48,603 nucleotides of DNA from Psychrobacter okhotskensis (GCF_013248965.1 NZ_JABRVQ010000027.1:1-48603), one strand, 5' to 3'. Shown: positions 1-7,282, counted from the first letter of the stretch. Made by a program: numbers and translations. The notes: generated by a model not told the origin, from the letters alone.

Positions 1-110
1 TGAGTATTTGAGTATTTGAGTATTTGAGTATTTGAGTATTTGAGTATTTGAGTATTTGAGTATTTGAGTATTTGAGTATTTGAGTATTTGAGTATTTGAG
101 TATTTGAGTA
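1..110. repeat. Terminal 8-bp tandem array (GAGTATTT), left part
   Basis: Fourteen GAGT tetramers occur exactly every 8 bp from position 2 to 109, separated by TATT/ATTT-type AT-rich spacers. On the minus strand this reads ACTC-AAAT repeated. The array continues at the other window end (48496-48603), so it probably spans the closing point of a circular plasmid. It runs straight into the reading frame of the resolvase remnant at 110-309. Its layout (ACTC plus a 4-bp AT-rich spacer) matches the binding grammar known for TP228-type ParG centromeres. Confidence 0.95.
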
Positions 111-309
111 TCACATCGCTTCTTTGGCTATGATAGTTATCAGCTATATTAGTTTTGTAAGTACTAGTGTCGCCCCTGATCCATTTTCTATATAGAACAC
201 AGCAGCTTTAAGGCCATGATCAGTAGCAAACTGTATGAGCTTGTTCTTGGCACATTTGGCATTTTGCTCTTTGGTTGACGCTCTAAGTAAGATACGCTCT
301 GATAAACAT
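110..309 (-). pseudogene. Serine resolvase, N-terminal remnant A (frameshifted, ends in the repeat array)
   Basis: Read on the minus strand from ATG 309-307, the sequence starts MFIRAYL and then needs a frame change to continue as RASTKEQNAK, the N-terminal serine-recombinase signature. This also resembles MTVRIYVRASTKDQDA of the intact resolvase at 46311. The first shift is a 4-bp tandem duplication (TAAG TAAG on the plus strand, 284-291). A second shift is a TA duplication near 144-148; removing it restores LIADNYHSQRSDVIL, the resolvase segment just before the usual SVDRLSR motif. Directly after this the ACTC array begins, so the catalytic C-terminal half of the domain and the DNA-binding domain are missing. 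It cannot make an active recombinase. Module B at 31.4 kb carries a sister remnant in the opposite orientation. Confidence 0.8.
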
Positions 310-312
310 AAA

Positions 313-418
313 CACCTAAAATAGTCTGTTATAAGTAGTTCCACTACACCAGTCTATTTTAGGTGGTCTATTAATCGGTTTTTGATGCCTTTTAAATGGT
401 TCCGCTGGGATATACCCC
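313..418 (-). promoter_or_regulatory. res-like recombination site A
   Basis: Two 12-bp inverted arms, CACCTAAAATAG (313-324) and CTATTTTAGGTG (354-365), are separated by 29 bp. A GGGATATACCCC box lies 41 bp beyond (407-418). The same arms, the 29-bp spacing and the 41-bp gap to a GGGTATACCC-type box recur at module B (31347-31451) and, more diverged, at module C (46038-46136). Position immediately upstream of a resolvase start is typical of a res site, where resolvase dimers bind several subsites. The assignment is inferred from symmetry and context. Confidence 0.65.
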
Positions 419-764
419 AAGAGAACCCACCAAGCAGACCTCTTAAGCACTGTTCAATTCAATTGTACTGCTACAATTATGGAAGTTTGTAATGTTAAAT
501 CCAGACTTAATAGAGGGTTGGCAGACAAACGTGAAAAATCCGCCAAAAACAGCGTAACCCACTGCTTTATATAGCAAAATTAGACTTTCTTTGAGCTGCG
601 GCCACCATGATGCAAGGCAAGCAATATTATTCGCAACTGATGCGTTGTCGGCTGCTTGCCGGGGCACCTAACTTGGAGATTCAGCGGGTCGGTAAATGAT
701 GGCGGTTGGCACATCATGAGAACGAAGGTTGGTTCCGGGAATTGTTGGTGCGAATGGCGGGCGG
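419..764. other. Gene-poor junction into the GC-rich foreign block
   Basis: No convincing gene is visible. An open frame on the minus strand (443-667) has no recognisable motif and no clear ribosome binding site. Base composition changes from AT-rich plasmid sequence to distinctly GC-richer sequence at about 590-670, which I read as the left edge of imported DNA carrying the mscS/hdeD operon. Confidence 0.5.
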
Positions 765-1469
765 TTATGTCCTTGCATCATCTTTCGAATCTCCTTTCTT
801 CTGTTTATTGTTGGCTGCATTTGCGTCTGGCTTGGACTTTGAGTGCTCGATGTCGTCCAGCCGCTCGATCTTGCGTGAGTTCGCCATGATCCTTTCTGCA
901 GCCGACCGAAGCGCTTCAGGGTCGTTGTCGCTGCTGATGTCCGAACGCATCGCAATCGTGACTTCAGCTACGGCATGCATCACCTGTTCTGCGTCATTGC
1001 CGTTCAACTGGCCATCCTCAAGTCCATCAACAAGCAGATCAAGAACGCGTCGGAACGCTTCGACAACTGGCGCGCTGCCGACAACGGCAAGCTTGTGGCT
1101 GATGACCCTGAGTTCATCAATGAGCGCAAAATCATGACGTTCACGCTCCACGATTTCAGCAACCTTTTCGATGACGCGCATATATGTGTCATGCTTTTGT
1201 TGAAAAAGAAGAACTTGCCCTTCTTTTCTTAACTCAAGCTCAGTCTGGCGATTGAGGAGCACAGCTGTCAGATAGATAGTGGCAGCTGCACCCAGGAACA
1301 CTAGGATCATCTCTTGGGCAAAAGGAACGTTTTCACCAACAAAGTATAAGCCGCGGTAGGCTGCGTAACCTACGCCCACTAAAACAATGGAAATTACCAG
1401 GTAGGCGACGTCCCTGCCGCGAAAGCTCGTCTTTACCGGTGGCTTCATGGGTTGGCCTTTCTTAATCAT
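765..1469 (-). CDS. Unknown two-helix membrane protein with cytoplasmic coiled region
   Basis: This 234-residue protein is not recognised. Residues about 21-39 (YLVISIVLVGVGYAAY) and 52-70 (EMILVFLGAAATIYLTAVL) look like two transmembrane helices. They are followed by a charged, helix-prone domain rich in Glu, Arg and Ala, and a Lys/Asp-rich tail (SKSKPDANAANNKQKKGDSK). It is the last gene of an operon read leftward (hdeD-like, mscS, small ORF, this gene). Its ATG overlaps the end of the upstream 63-residue ORF, so translation is probably coupled. Because it follows a mechanosensitive channel and an HdeD-like membrane protein, an envelope-stress role is plausible but unproven. GC-rich codon use sets it apart from the backbone. 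Confidence 0.7.
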   Translation of the reverse strand: MIKKGQPMKPPVKTSFRGRDVAYLVISIVLVGVGYAAYRGLYFVGENVPFAQEMILVFLGAAATIYLTAVLLNRQTELELRKEGQVLLFQQKHDTYMRVIEKVAEIVERERHDFALIDELRVISHKLAVVGSAPVVEAFRRVLDLLVDGLEDGQLNGNDAEQVMHAVAEVTIAMRSDISSDNDPEALRSAAERIMANSRKIERLDDIEHSKSKPDANAANNKQKKGDSKDDART

Positions 1470-1653
1470 GGCTGTCGTTGCCTAGCGAACGGGTGTCAGG
1501 GGCAGGTTCGGTCTCCTTTTCGGGCCGCAAGAGAATAGGGGTTGGTCCAGAGCCAAATACATTGAACCCATCCCGCAGACAGCGCTCGAAAATCGTTTCA
1601 TCCCAGTTCGAGAAATCTCTTTCCACTTCATATGTATATTTTGGCCGTGTCAT
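1462..1653 (-). CDS. Small hypothetical protein (63 aa) between mscS and the two-helix protein
   Basis: The start is ATG 1653-1651, which overlaps the mscS stop codon as ATGA, the classic arrangement for coupled translation. The gene ends inside the start region of the next gene. The product begins MTRPKYTYEVERDFSNWDE and is acidic, with no membrane segment or signal peptide. A longer in-frame reading exists upstream but only inside mscS, so the internal start is preferred. No family is recognised. Its overlap with both neighbours is the main argument that it is real. Confidence 0.6.
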   Translation of the reverse strand: MTRPKYTYEVERDFSNWDETIFERCLRDGFNVFGSGPTPILLRPEKETEPAPDTRSLGNDSHD

Positions 1654-2561
1654 TGGGCACCAGCCGGAGCTTCGATCCGAAAGGCAGGGGCTTTTCCATC
1701 CTTGTCCTGGCCGGCATAAAGCGTCAGATGCGGATAAGGGATTTCGATGCCAAGTTCGTCGAAGCGCTGTTTTATCCTGTGCAGATATTCGCGCCGGATT
1801 GACCATTGCTCACCTGGCAAGACCTTGAGGCGAAGACGCAGGATAACCGAAGAGTCACCCAACGTTTCGACCCCAAAGACCTCTGGCTCGGCTAATATTC
1901 TCGTTGACCAGGTTGTTTCCGAAGCTAGCTCACGGGCGACACTCTCCATAACGTTCAATGCCTCCTGAAGGTTTTCGCGATAGGCGACACCGACATCGAT
2001 TACGGCCATCGAATAGTCCGTTGTCTTATTTGTCAGATTGGTGATGGCTCCGTTGGGCACATAGACCACGTCACCATTGAGTTGACGCAGGCGCACATAG
2101 CGCAACGTCATCTCTTCGACTTGGCCTGCCACACCGCCAATATCCACGATATCCCCGATGCGGAGTTGCCCTTCCAGCAACAAGACCAAACCCGAAAAAT
2201 AGTCTTTTATCAGGCTCTGCGCAGCAAACCCCACTGCGATGCCGCTTACCCCCGCAGTCGTCAGGATCGGTGCCACAGAAATGCCAAGGATTGAGAGGGA
2301 AATGGTCACGGCCAAGGCCCACACGACCAGCCGACTGACGAAACGGATCAGACGAAAAGATGTTTCAATGCGTTTGACCTCATCTGCAGATCTCTTGGAA
2401 GTGCGGGTTCTTTTGCTGATGCGTGTGATGGCCCGCGAAAGCACTGCGGACACGAGCCACGCCACGGTCATGACGAGCACAATCTGTGCAACTGTTTGGG
2501 AAACGGAAATAAGGCCGGATAGGAGCTCTGCCTGTGTGACCTGCAAATTCAAAAAATTCAT
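1650..2561 (-). CDS. mscS: Small-conductance mechanosensitive channel (MscS family)
   Basis: A 303-residue MscS-type channel that would open under membrane tension to release solutes during hypo-osmotic shock. Three N-terminal membrane segments are visible (about residues 20-40, 73-92 and 95-115). The third is the Gly/Ala-rich pore helix (GVSGIAVGFAAQSLIKDYFSG), followed by the beta domain with IGDIVDIGGVAGQVEEM and the conserved VPNG turn (VVYVPNGAITN). Length matches E. coli MscS (about 286). The start overlaps the end of the hdeD-like gene by four bases (ATGA) and its stop overlaps the next small ORF, giving a compact operon. Base composition is GC-richer than the backbone, suggesting acquisition from another lineage. 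Confidence 0.9.
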   Translation of the reverse strand: MNFLNLQVTQAELLSGLISVSQTVAQIVLVMTVAWLVSAVLSRAITRISKRTRTSKRSADEVKRIETSFRLIRFVSRLVVWALAVTISLSILGISVAPILTTAGVSGIAVGFAAQSLIKDYFSGLVLLLEGQLRIGDIVDIGGVAGQVEEMTLRYVRLRQLNGDVVYVPNGAITNLTNKTTDYSMAVIDVGVAYRENLQEALNVMESVARELASETTWSTRILAEPEVFGVETLGDSSVILRLRLKVLPGEQWSIRREYLHRIKQRFDELGIEIPYPHLTLYAGQDKDGKAPAFRIEAPAGAQ

Positions 2562-3303
2562 TTATATGCACTCCCTATTATTCTGCAACGAAAGGTCGGC
2601 TGGCGCAGCGCTGCTTCTCTTTTTTTAAAGGCAGCCAGGTCCTGTGACGTGCCTGGCCGCCGTTCTCGCGTTTTAAGTGGCTGTAGTTTCGGCCCCAGCG
2701 TGTCGTCCGAAGCGCTGACTTTCCGAAGCTTCAATGCCAACAGGATCATGGTTACACCGAAGATTGCGGCATAGACGCCCAACAACCAACCGAGGGCCAG
2801 AATACTGCCTGCGGGTGTCGTGAACAAGACCCATGTGACGGCAGCGCCAAGCAAGATGGAAATGACACCGCTGAGGACGAGCAACCATTCCCCCTCGATT
2901 TCCTTACGGAGCCGAAAGGCCGCGACGATCTCCATCACGCCGGATGTGATCGACCAGAATGCAACCATCGTCCAGAGAAACACGGTTAACACGAGTGTCG
3001 CGACGAACGGGCTGACCAGGACGATAAGCCCGGTTGCGATGCCAAGGAGGCCGCTGAAGATCAACCAGCCCCAGCTTTCACCCTGACGCATGTTTTTATA
3101 GCCCGACCAAAGCCCCAGTACGCCATCCGCAAAGGAGTAGGCACCAAACACAATGGTCAGTGTTAGGACCGCTTCAGCGGGCATCAGCCATGCCAGGGCG
3201 GCAAGAATGACGGCAACGATGCCGCGCCACAGGGAAGCCTTCCAGTCGGCTTGGGAAACAAGTCTTGGAAAACCACACTCTGCGTTATGATATGGTAGCT
3301 CAT
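2558..3303 (-). CDS. HdeD/DUF308 family membrane protein, start region possibly frameshifted
   Basis: The open frame from ATG 3184 gives 208 residues with about five hydrophobic helices and a Lys/Arg-rich tail. It resembles HdeD, an inner-membrane protein linked to acid and stress tolerance. The first helix of the family, however, lies upstream in the same frame (ADWKASLWRGIVAVILAALAW, 3187-3249), where no ATG, GTG or TTG start is available. An ATG at 3303-3301 begins MSYHIITQSVVFQDL in another frame, so a single frameshift near 3250 would join a full-length protein. The gene is either 5'-damaged, or shortened to the 3184 start. It heads the operon with mscS (4-bp overlap). Confidence 0.7.
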
Positions 3304-3599
3304 GAGAAGACCTGTTTGATGTTCAACTGTTTATTTTGCAACAACATTTTAGCACGCAATAGGCCTTTGTGTGGTGAATAATTCAGGTTAGGAGTATGAG
3401 GGAGCAGAATCACCCGTTTTTCGGACCAAGTTTCCATGCCAAAATGGCAAACACTCCCTCCGGCCAATTTGACGGTGCTAAAAAGATTCGATTTGTCCCC
3501 AGGCGCATGGCTGCGGGAGACGCGCCGTGGCTTCTTGGCCGATGCTTTATCTTTCGAAATAGGCATGCTGGGGGTTCCACGTATCACTCGATGGTGCCT
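3304..3599. other. No supported gene; upstream region of the hdeD-like operon
   Basis: AT-rich sequence at 3304-3400 followed by GC-rich sequence. It probably holds the leftward promoter of the hdeD-mscS operon and the far C-terminal debris of the PIN gene. Long open frames on either strand here have no recognisable motif. Confidence 0.4.
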
Positions 3600-3952
3600 C
3601 AAGGGAATCATCCAACTGAGTTGTCGCTCTCCAGGAAACTGTCACCCCATGTCTTGGGAGACATCACCGCGATCGGGGGCAGGAGAAGCGGAATTTGGTT
3701 CACGCCGGATGGCATTCACCGTCAGCTCGACGAGCTACGGATCGACTTCGGCTTCTGCCAAACCATGGAGTTTAACGAGCTTTGGCCTCATGAGTACAGA
3801 GCGGTACTCGCCCAGAAGCGCTGGCGACAGCAGGTAAAGCAATGCCCTCGACAACATCGCATCCAGGACCGACGCTACCGGACTGTCGCCGGAATCCGCA
3901 TCAGACCGGCGACCACGACATTCGTATCGACGACGAATACGGGTGGGTTCAT
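3600..3952 (-). pseudogene. PIN-domain toxin remnant (frameshifted)
   Basis: From ATG 3952 on the minus strand the frame reads MNPPVFVVDTNVVVAGLM, the first strand and catalytic Asp of a PIN-domain ribonuclease. It stops after about 24 codons. A second frame then continues as PVASVLDAMLSRALLYLLSPALLGEYRSVL, the expected helices. This is interrupted again by TAG near 3735, and beyond it ELTVNAIRREPNSASPAPDRGD fits the family before the match is lost. At least one frameshift and one nonsense change are needed, so it is inactive. A purine-rich ribosome binding site (AGGGAGGAGGG) precedes the start. The antitoxin partner is missing. GC content and style point to a proteobacterial donor other than the host. 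Confidence 0.7.
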
Positions 3953-3974
3953 TGCGAGCCCTCCTCCCTGTACC

Positions 3975-4025
3975 GCTGTCAGCAAAACACACTGGATCCC
4001 CGCGTTCGCGAAGATGACGACGCGT
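3975..4025. repeat. Fragment of a widespread DPRVRGDD-type intergenic repeat
   Basis: The stretch TGGATCCCCGCGTTCGCG followed by AAGATGACGACG encodes WIPAFAKMT or DPRVREDD in two frames. This is the hallmark of a dispersed GC-rich palindromic repeat common in beta- and gammaproteobacterial chromosomes. It marks the right end of the foreign block. Confidence 0.45.
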
Positions 4026-4070
4026 AAGTCAGCGCTATACCGGTCTGCCCCTGGTCTTGCGGCGCCGCAG

Positions 4071-4135
4071 TGAACCGCCCTGAGATTGTCGGAGACTCAA
4101 CATCCTGAGAGAATACGACAATAAAAAAATAAAAC
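4071..4135 (+). mobile_element. Solo left end of an IS3-family element (copy 1)
   Basis: TGAACCGCCCTGAGATTGTC and the following leader up to GAATACGACAAT match, with about four differences, the end at 16421-16473. There the leader is followed by an IS3-type orfA. Here the orfA start is ATA and the frame decays after a few codons. It lies in direct orientation relative to the copy at 16421, and the two bracket the plasmid backbone. Confidence 0.75.
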
Positions 4136-4521
4136 TACGCCCTTTGATCTTTATTTAAAGGCATCACAACGCCATATAAAAATCGATTTAATGCAGTAAG
4201 GCTTGATAATAACCATTATATTGCATTCATAATTGCTTTTCTGCAAAATGGTATGAGTATATGAGTATATGAGTATATGAGTAAAATTTGTTTCTTTCGA
4301 CAATATAAGGCGGCAAACGTGCCAAGAAATTTAAACTAAGATCAATATGTCAGCTTTCATATGTACGTTTTAAAAAGATACATGAAGACATATCAAATTA
4401 TCCCTTTGCTTCTTACTAATATATGTACAGATATAAGTACAAATATAGTATATACTAGTATAACATTCAACCTATAATGATAGGTCATATAACCAACATA
4501 ATTAAACGTGGAGTAATTATT
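4136..4521. other. AT-rich intergenic region with promoter of the YefM/YoeB operon
   Basis: No gene is visible. It contains a short GAGTATAT array (4255-4282). Just upstream of the antitoxin there is a cluster of TGTAC/GTAC and TATACTAG-like near-palindromes (4424-4462), which could be the autoregulatory operator of the toxin-antitoxin pair. Confidence 0.5.
4253..4285. repeat. Short GAGTATAT array (four units)
   Basis: GAGT occurs at 4255, 4263, 4271 and 4279, an exact 8-bp period, with ATAT spacers. On the minus strand this is ACTC-ATAT, the same tetramer-plus-AT-spacer grammar as the long arrays at the window ends and at 31.6 kb. Confidence 0.85.
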
Positions 4522-4812
4522 ATGGACGTTGTGAACTACACTGATTTTAGAAAGAGCTTAGCAAAGTATATCGATAAGGTAGACACTGATAAAGGCCCGA
4601 TATTAATTACAAGACAAAATGCTAAACCGACGGTATTAATGAGTTTAGAAGAGTTTAACTCGTATGAGGAAACACTGCATCTTTTAAGCAGCCCTACCAA
4701 TGCCAAGCGTCTCAGACGCTCTATTGCTGATGCTAAAGCTGGTCGCTTGATTGAACGTGAGATTGATGCCAAAGATATGCCACTCACTTTTGATGATGAG
4801 GTAGACGCTTGA
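4522..4812 (+). CDS. yefM: Phd/YefM family antitoxin
   Basis: A 96-residue antitoxin that would neutralise the downstream YoeB-like ribosome-dependent mRNA interferase and repress the operon. The N-terminus MDVVNYTDFRKSLAKYIDKV and the ILITRQNAKPTVLMSLEEFNSYEET segment are the conserved Phd/YefM fold. The C-terminal half is the flexible, charged toxin-binding part. I chose ATG 4522 because GTGGAG lies 8-13 bases upstream and the family begins here; an upstream in-frame start adds unrelated residues. The stop codon overlaps the toxin start (TTGA). Confidence 0.92.
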   Translation: MDVVNYTDFRKSLAKYIDKVDTDKGPILITRQNAKPTVLMSLEEFNSYEETLHLLSSPTNAKRLRRSIADAKAGRLIEREIDAKDMPLTFDDEVDA

Positions 4813-5063
4813 TACTATCTTGGACGGAAGACGCGTGGGAGGACTATGAGTACTGGCAAAGAACCAGTAAAGAGAAAGTCAAACAGATCGGTAAGCTGAT
4901 TAAAGCCATCAAACGTGACCCATTTAAGGGTATTGGCAAACCTGAACCACTCAAACATGACCTTGCAGGCTACTGGTCTCGTCGAATTGATCAAGAGCAT
5001 CGGCTGGTTTATGAAATTCAAGATGATGCGATCATTATCGTCCAGTGCCGTTATCATTACTAA
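4809..5063 (+). CDS. yoeB: YoeB/Txe family mRNA interferase toxin
   Basis: An 84-residue toxin of the Txe/YoeB family, cleaving mRNA in the ribosomal A site. ILSWTEDAWEDYEYWQ at the start, IKRDPFKGIGKPEPLKHDLAGYWSRRID in the middle and HRLVYEI...CRYHY at the end carry the catalytic Glu, Arg, His and Tyr residues. The start is an unusual TTG (4809) overlapping the antitoxin stop by four bases, which should keep toxin output below antitoxin output. A strong terminator follows at 5082. The pair is a typical plasmid stabilisation module. Confidence 0.93.
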   Translation: MILSWTEDAWEDYEYWQRTSKEKVKQIGKLIKAIKRDPFKGIGKPEPLKHDLAGYWSRRIDQEHRLVYEIQDDAIIIVQCRYHY

Positions 5064-5081
5064 GCAAAGGTATAACAGCTC

Positions 5082-5114
5082 AAAAAGTGCCTGATTTATA
5101 ATTAGGCACTTTTT
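5082..5114 (+). terminator. Rho-independent terminator after yoeB
   Basis: The arms AAAAAGTGCCT and AGGCACTTTTT pair perfectly around an 11-base loop and are U-rich on the 3' side. It lies 19 bp after the toxin stop and is usable in both directions. Confidence 0.85.
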
Positions 5115-5135
5115 CATAGTGATAGGTAGTTAGTT

Positions 5136-5312
5136 AATGTCCAGAAACGTTCTTTAATTCTTGAGACATCTCAGCAATCAACTGACGCGAGTACTTAGCC
5201 ACGATTTGTATTTCAGAATAGCTATGGTCAACCTTTAAGAGACTTGCGATGATTTGACGCTTCTTAGTAACGGGTCTACGGCTTCTATGTTTATTTTCTG
5301 CTTTAGCCTAAG
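5136..5312 (-). pseudogene. C-terminal gene fragment with helix-turn-helix-like segment
   Basis: The minus strand contains an open frame without a start codon, bounded upstream by an in-frame TAG. It encodes about 58 residues: a basic stretch (ENKHRSRRPVTKKRQIIASL) followed by SYSEIQIVAKYSRQLIAEM and a Lys/Glu-rich end. The arrangement resembles the C-terminal DNA-binding helix-turn-helix of resolvases or plasmid regulators. The N-terminal part is absent, so I treat it as a remnant. Which family it came from is uncertain. Confidence 0.45.
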
Positions 5313-5364
5313 TAATTTAAAAATGCCCTAGATATTAAAAACCTAATCTATATGACAAACAAAA

Positions 5365-5398
5365 AAATGCCTCTGGGAGTTGACTCCTAGAGGCATTT
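5365..5398. terminator. Bidirectional terminator hairpin
   Basis: AAATGCCTCT and AGGCATTT form a long stem (inner GGGAGT/ACTCCT) with A-rich and T-rich flanks on the two sides. It separates the HTH fragment from the structured region that starts at 5419. Confidence 0.75.
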
Positions 5399-5418
5399 AG
5401 TTTTTAATGTAATTAACG

Positions 5419-6045
5419 GTTACAGTGTGCGTCAACACCCTGTAACGAACAAATAAGCATACGCAGTGCGTTATTTGAACAGCATTAAATGCCCGTGTAG
5501 GTGCATTTTATCCAAAATATGCTTTCATATCAACCTTATTCACTATACATTTTAAAAACTGCTTGTTCGCTCGTTACCTCCTTGTGCTGCTCTCTCTGTA
5601 ATTGTTACCCGTCAAATGGGTGGCAGGCCTCGGCGACGACTGCGTTTGACAGAAGGGTAAAGCTCTCGACAGGGGGTTCTAGACATATTGAGCAACGCAA
5701 TGAGTGGTTACTCGTGCATATCGTAGCGGTATATTGGGTTTAGGCCCTTGCTAGCGTATGACAGCACAGTAGCGGTTAAGAGCGTGTCTAGGCGGTGCTA
5801 TCAGCCGTAATCTTAACAACCGTAGCTTGATACAGTGATACGGTCTTGATGACGCGATGGGCGATGAAGTCGGCATGACTAATCACATCAAATCCAAGGA
5901 ATGCACTAAAGCGTTTGTGAGTGTTTTTATTATACTCATAACTGCTTTAGGGTGAGTGTTCCTTGAAATCTGCTCAAGGCTCCAAAATCAGCATAAATTC
6001 ACTTAGGCTAACTTAAGTAGTATATAGCCCACTAGGCTATATACT
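5419..6045. ncRNA. Candidate structured non-coding RNA / structured replication or transfer region
   Basis: About 630 bp without a credible gene but full of paired arms. GTTACAGTGT/ACACCCTGTAAC (5419-5446) forms one stem. AAATA..ACGC/GCGT..TATTT occurs at 5451-5476, and TAAATGC/GCATTTTA at 5486-5510. A compound stem at 5605-5660 pairs TTACCC-GTCAAA with TTTGAC-agaa-GGGTAA around an inner GCAG/CTGC. A long arm pair, CAAGGAA..CTAAAGC / GCTTTAG..TTCCTTG, lies at 5895-5965. A perfect 11-bp inverted repeat AGTATATAGCC/GGCTATATACT sits at 6019-6045. The middle part is GC-richer than its flanks. I do not recognise a known RNA family, and the direction of transcription is unknown. Confidence 0.45.
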
Positions 6046-6157
6046 ATAAGAGTCCAGAGAAAAATTTAGAATAGTTAATATACAACAATCACTTATTCAG
6101 TGAGTCGATATTGTCATGGTTGATTCATAAGCTTAGTGTGAATAGAACGGGATTGAC

Positions 6158-7159
6158 TTATTTATTGTTAATTGTCTCTCGCATCTTTTCAATCTCTGCA
6201 GTCAATGAGCTACTCTTTTCCTGTTCTGATTGATAGTTAATTGAAAGCTCATCATACTGCTCACTCAATGCAGTGTGCTCAGTACTAAGCAAAGTTCTCT
6301 CATGATTTAACGTGTCGTGTTGCTTAATCAGTAGCTGATGATCTGCTTCAATCTTAGCTTGATTTTGAGTAAGCTGCTCATTAATCCCTGATAACTTATC
6401 ACGTTCAGCGATTATGGCCTTTAACTCTCCTTTCACTTCTGCTGTAAGATTCGTTATCTCGTTGCGCTCAATAACGACTGTCTTTAGCTCATCCTTAGTT
6501 GCTGTCAGTTCTGTTTGCAGACGCGCGATCTCTGCTTTATCGCTATTAGCAGTGGCTTCAAGCGTGGCCACCTTCGATATGTTGGCACTCAGCTCTTTTG
6601 ATTGCTGATCAAAACTGCTACGCAGGTCACCAAGTTGGGCCTGAGCTGCCACTGTTTTAGCTCGTTCAAGTTCTAGCTGGTGCTGAGTATCGCTGAGTGT
6701 CTGTGTCAGCACATCCCGTTCAGCAGTCACTTGAGCCGCGGTGATAGCCGTTGCCTCTGCAGTTGCTGTGACCTCATCGAGCTGTTCTAACAAATCAGCC
6801 TGCTCACTCTCTAGGGTCTTAACCGCTTCTTGAGCCTCATCTGTCTCAGCTTGTGCCTTGGCCTTAATACCATCTAGAGCCTCCCGTTCTTTAACCAGAC
6901 GATCATTGGCAATATCAATGGCCGTCTGCCACATATCTGCACCAAGCGTTTGTAAGCGTTCAGCAATGCTACTTGGTAGCTCAACCTGTCTTAGCTGCTC
7001 TTCTTGTTGGTTATCCTGACGCCAAAACTTCATGGCTTCACTGATGGTCGTGAATGATCCACCACCCAGCGCCTTACGCACTTCGGCTAAAGTAGGTTTG
7101 ATACCTTGTTCGTGCAGTTGATCAGCAATAGCATGAATTTGCTGTGTAGTAATGGCCAT
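6158..7159 (-). CDS. kfrA: KfrA-like plasmid DNA-binding coiled-coil protein
   Basis: A 333-residue protein with an N-terminal KfrA_N-type domain (MAITTQQIHAIADQLHEQGI ... LGGGSFTTISEAMKFWR, about residues 1-60). An extremely long, uninterrupted coiled coil rich in Glu, Gln, Ala and Leu runs from about residue 75 to the end. KfrA proteins bind DNA at their own promoter and take part in plasmid partition or stability, probably by forming filament-like or bridging assemblies. A nested palindrome directly upstream (7201-7247) is a likely operator. It lies alone, between the structured region and the DinJ/BrnT locus. Confidence 0.85.
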   Translation of the reverse strand: MAITTQQIHAIADQLHEQGIKPTLAEVRKALGGGSFTTISEAMKFWRQDNQQEEQLRQVELPSSIAERLQTLGADMWQTAIDIANDRLVKEREALDGIKAKAQAETDEAQEAVKTLESEQADLLEQLDEVTATAEATAITAAQVTAERDVLTQTLSDTQHQLELERAKTVAAQAQLGDLRSSFDQQSKELSANISKVATLEATANSDKAEIARLQTELTATKDELKTVVIERNEITNLTAEVKGELKAIIAERDKLSGINEQLTQNQAKIEADHQLLIKQHDTLNHERTLLSTEHTALSEQYDELSINYQSEQEKSSSLTAEIEKMRETINNK

Positions 7160-7200
7160 AAATTATTGTCCTTAATTTTGTATGAGTAAATATGTAGCGT

Positions 7201-7247
7201 TTGTAGTATGTTGTATATAGTATAATACAATATACAATTTACTACAA
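7201..7247. promoter_or_regulatory. Nested 47-bp palindrome upstream of kfrA-like gene (operator)
   Basis: Outer arms TTGTAGT/ACTACAA and inner arms TTGTATAT/ATATACAA are arranged symmetrically around an AT-rich centre, with 3-bp gaps on each side. The site lies 42 bp ahead of the kfrA start codon. KfrA family members repress their own promoters by binding such inverted repeats, so autoregulation is likely. Confidence 0.7.
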
Positions 7248-7257
7248 TATAAGGCTT

Positions 7258-7282
7258 AAAAAAACCTCAAGTAATCTTGAGG
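7258..7282 (-). terminator. Terminator of the DinJ/BrnT/BrnA locus
   Basis: On the minus strand CCTCAAGATTACTTGAGG is followed by a run of seven T. It is the only good terminator downstream of the leftward toxin-antitoxin genes (stop at 7419). Confidence 0.8.

Noticed and set aside
1..110. Possible CRISPR array or telomere
   Set aside because: Units are 8 bp with no unique spacers and no cas genes are present; the repeat is internal to a probable circle and lacks hairpin ends.
443..667. 74-residue open frame on the minus strand
   Set aside because: No motif, no clear ribosome binding site, and it crosses a composition boundary.
3396..4073. Long plus-strand frame of 225 residues
   Set aside because: It is antisense to the PIN-domain remnant, whose family motifs are evident on the other strand; unusual residue composition.
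5501..5743. 80-residue plus-strand frame in the structured region
   Set aside because: Ribosome binding site absent, residues not protein-like, and it overlaps strong paired arms, so an RNA or DNA structure is more likely.
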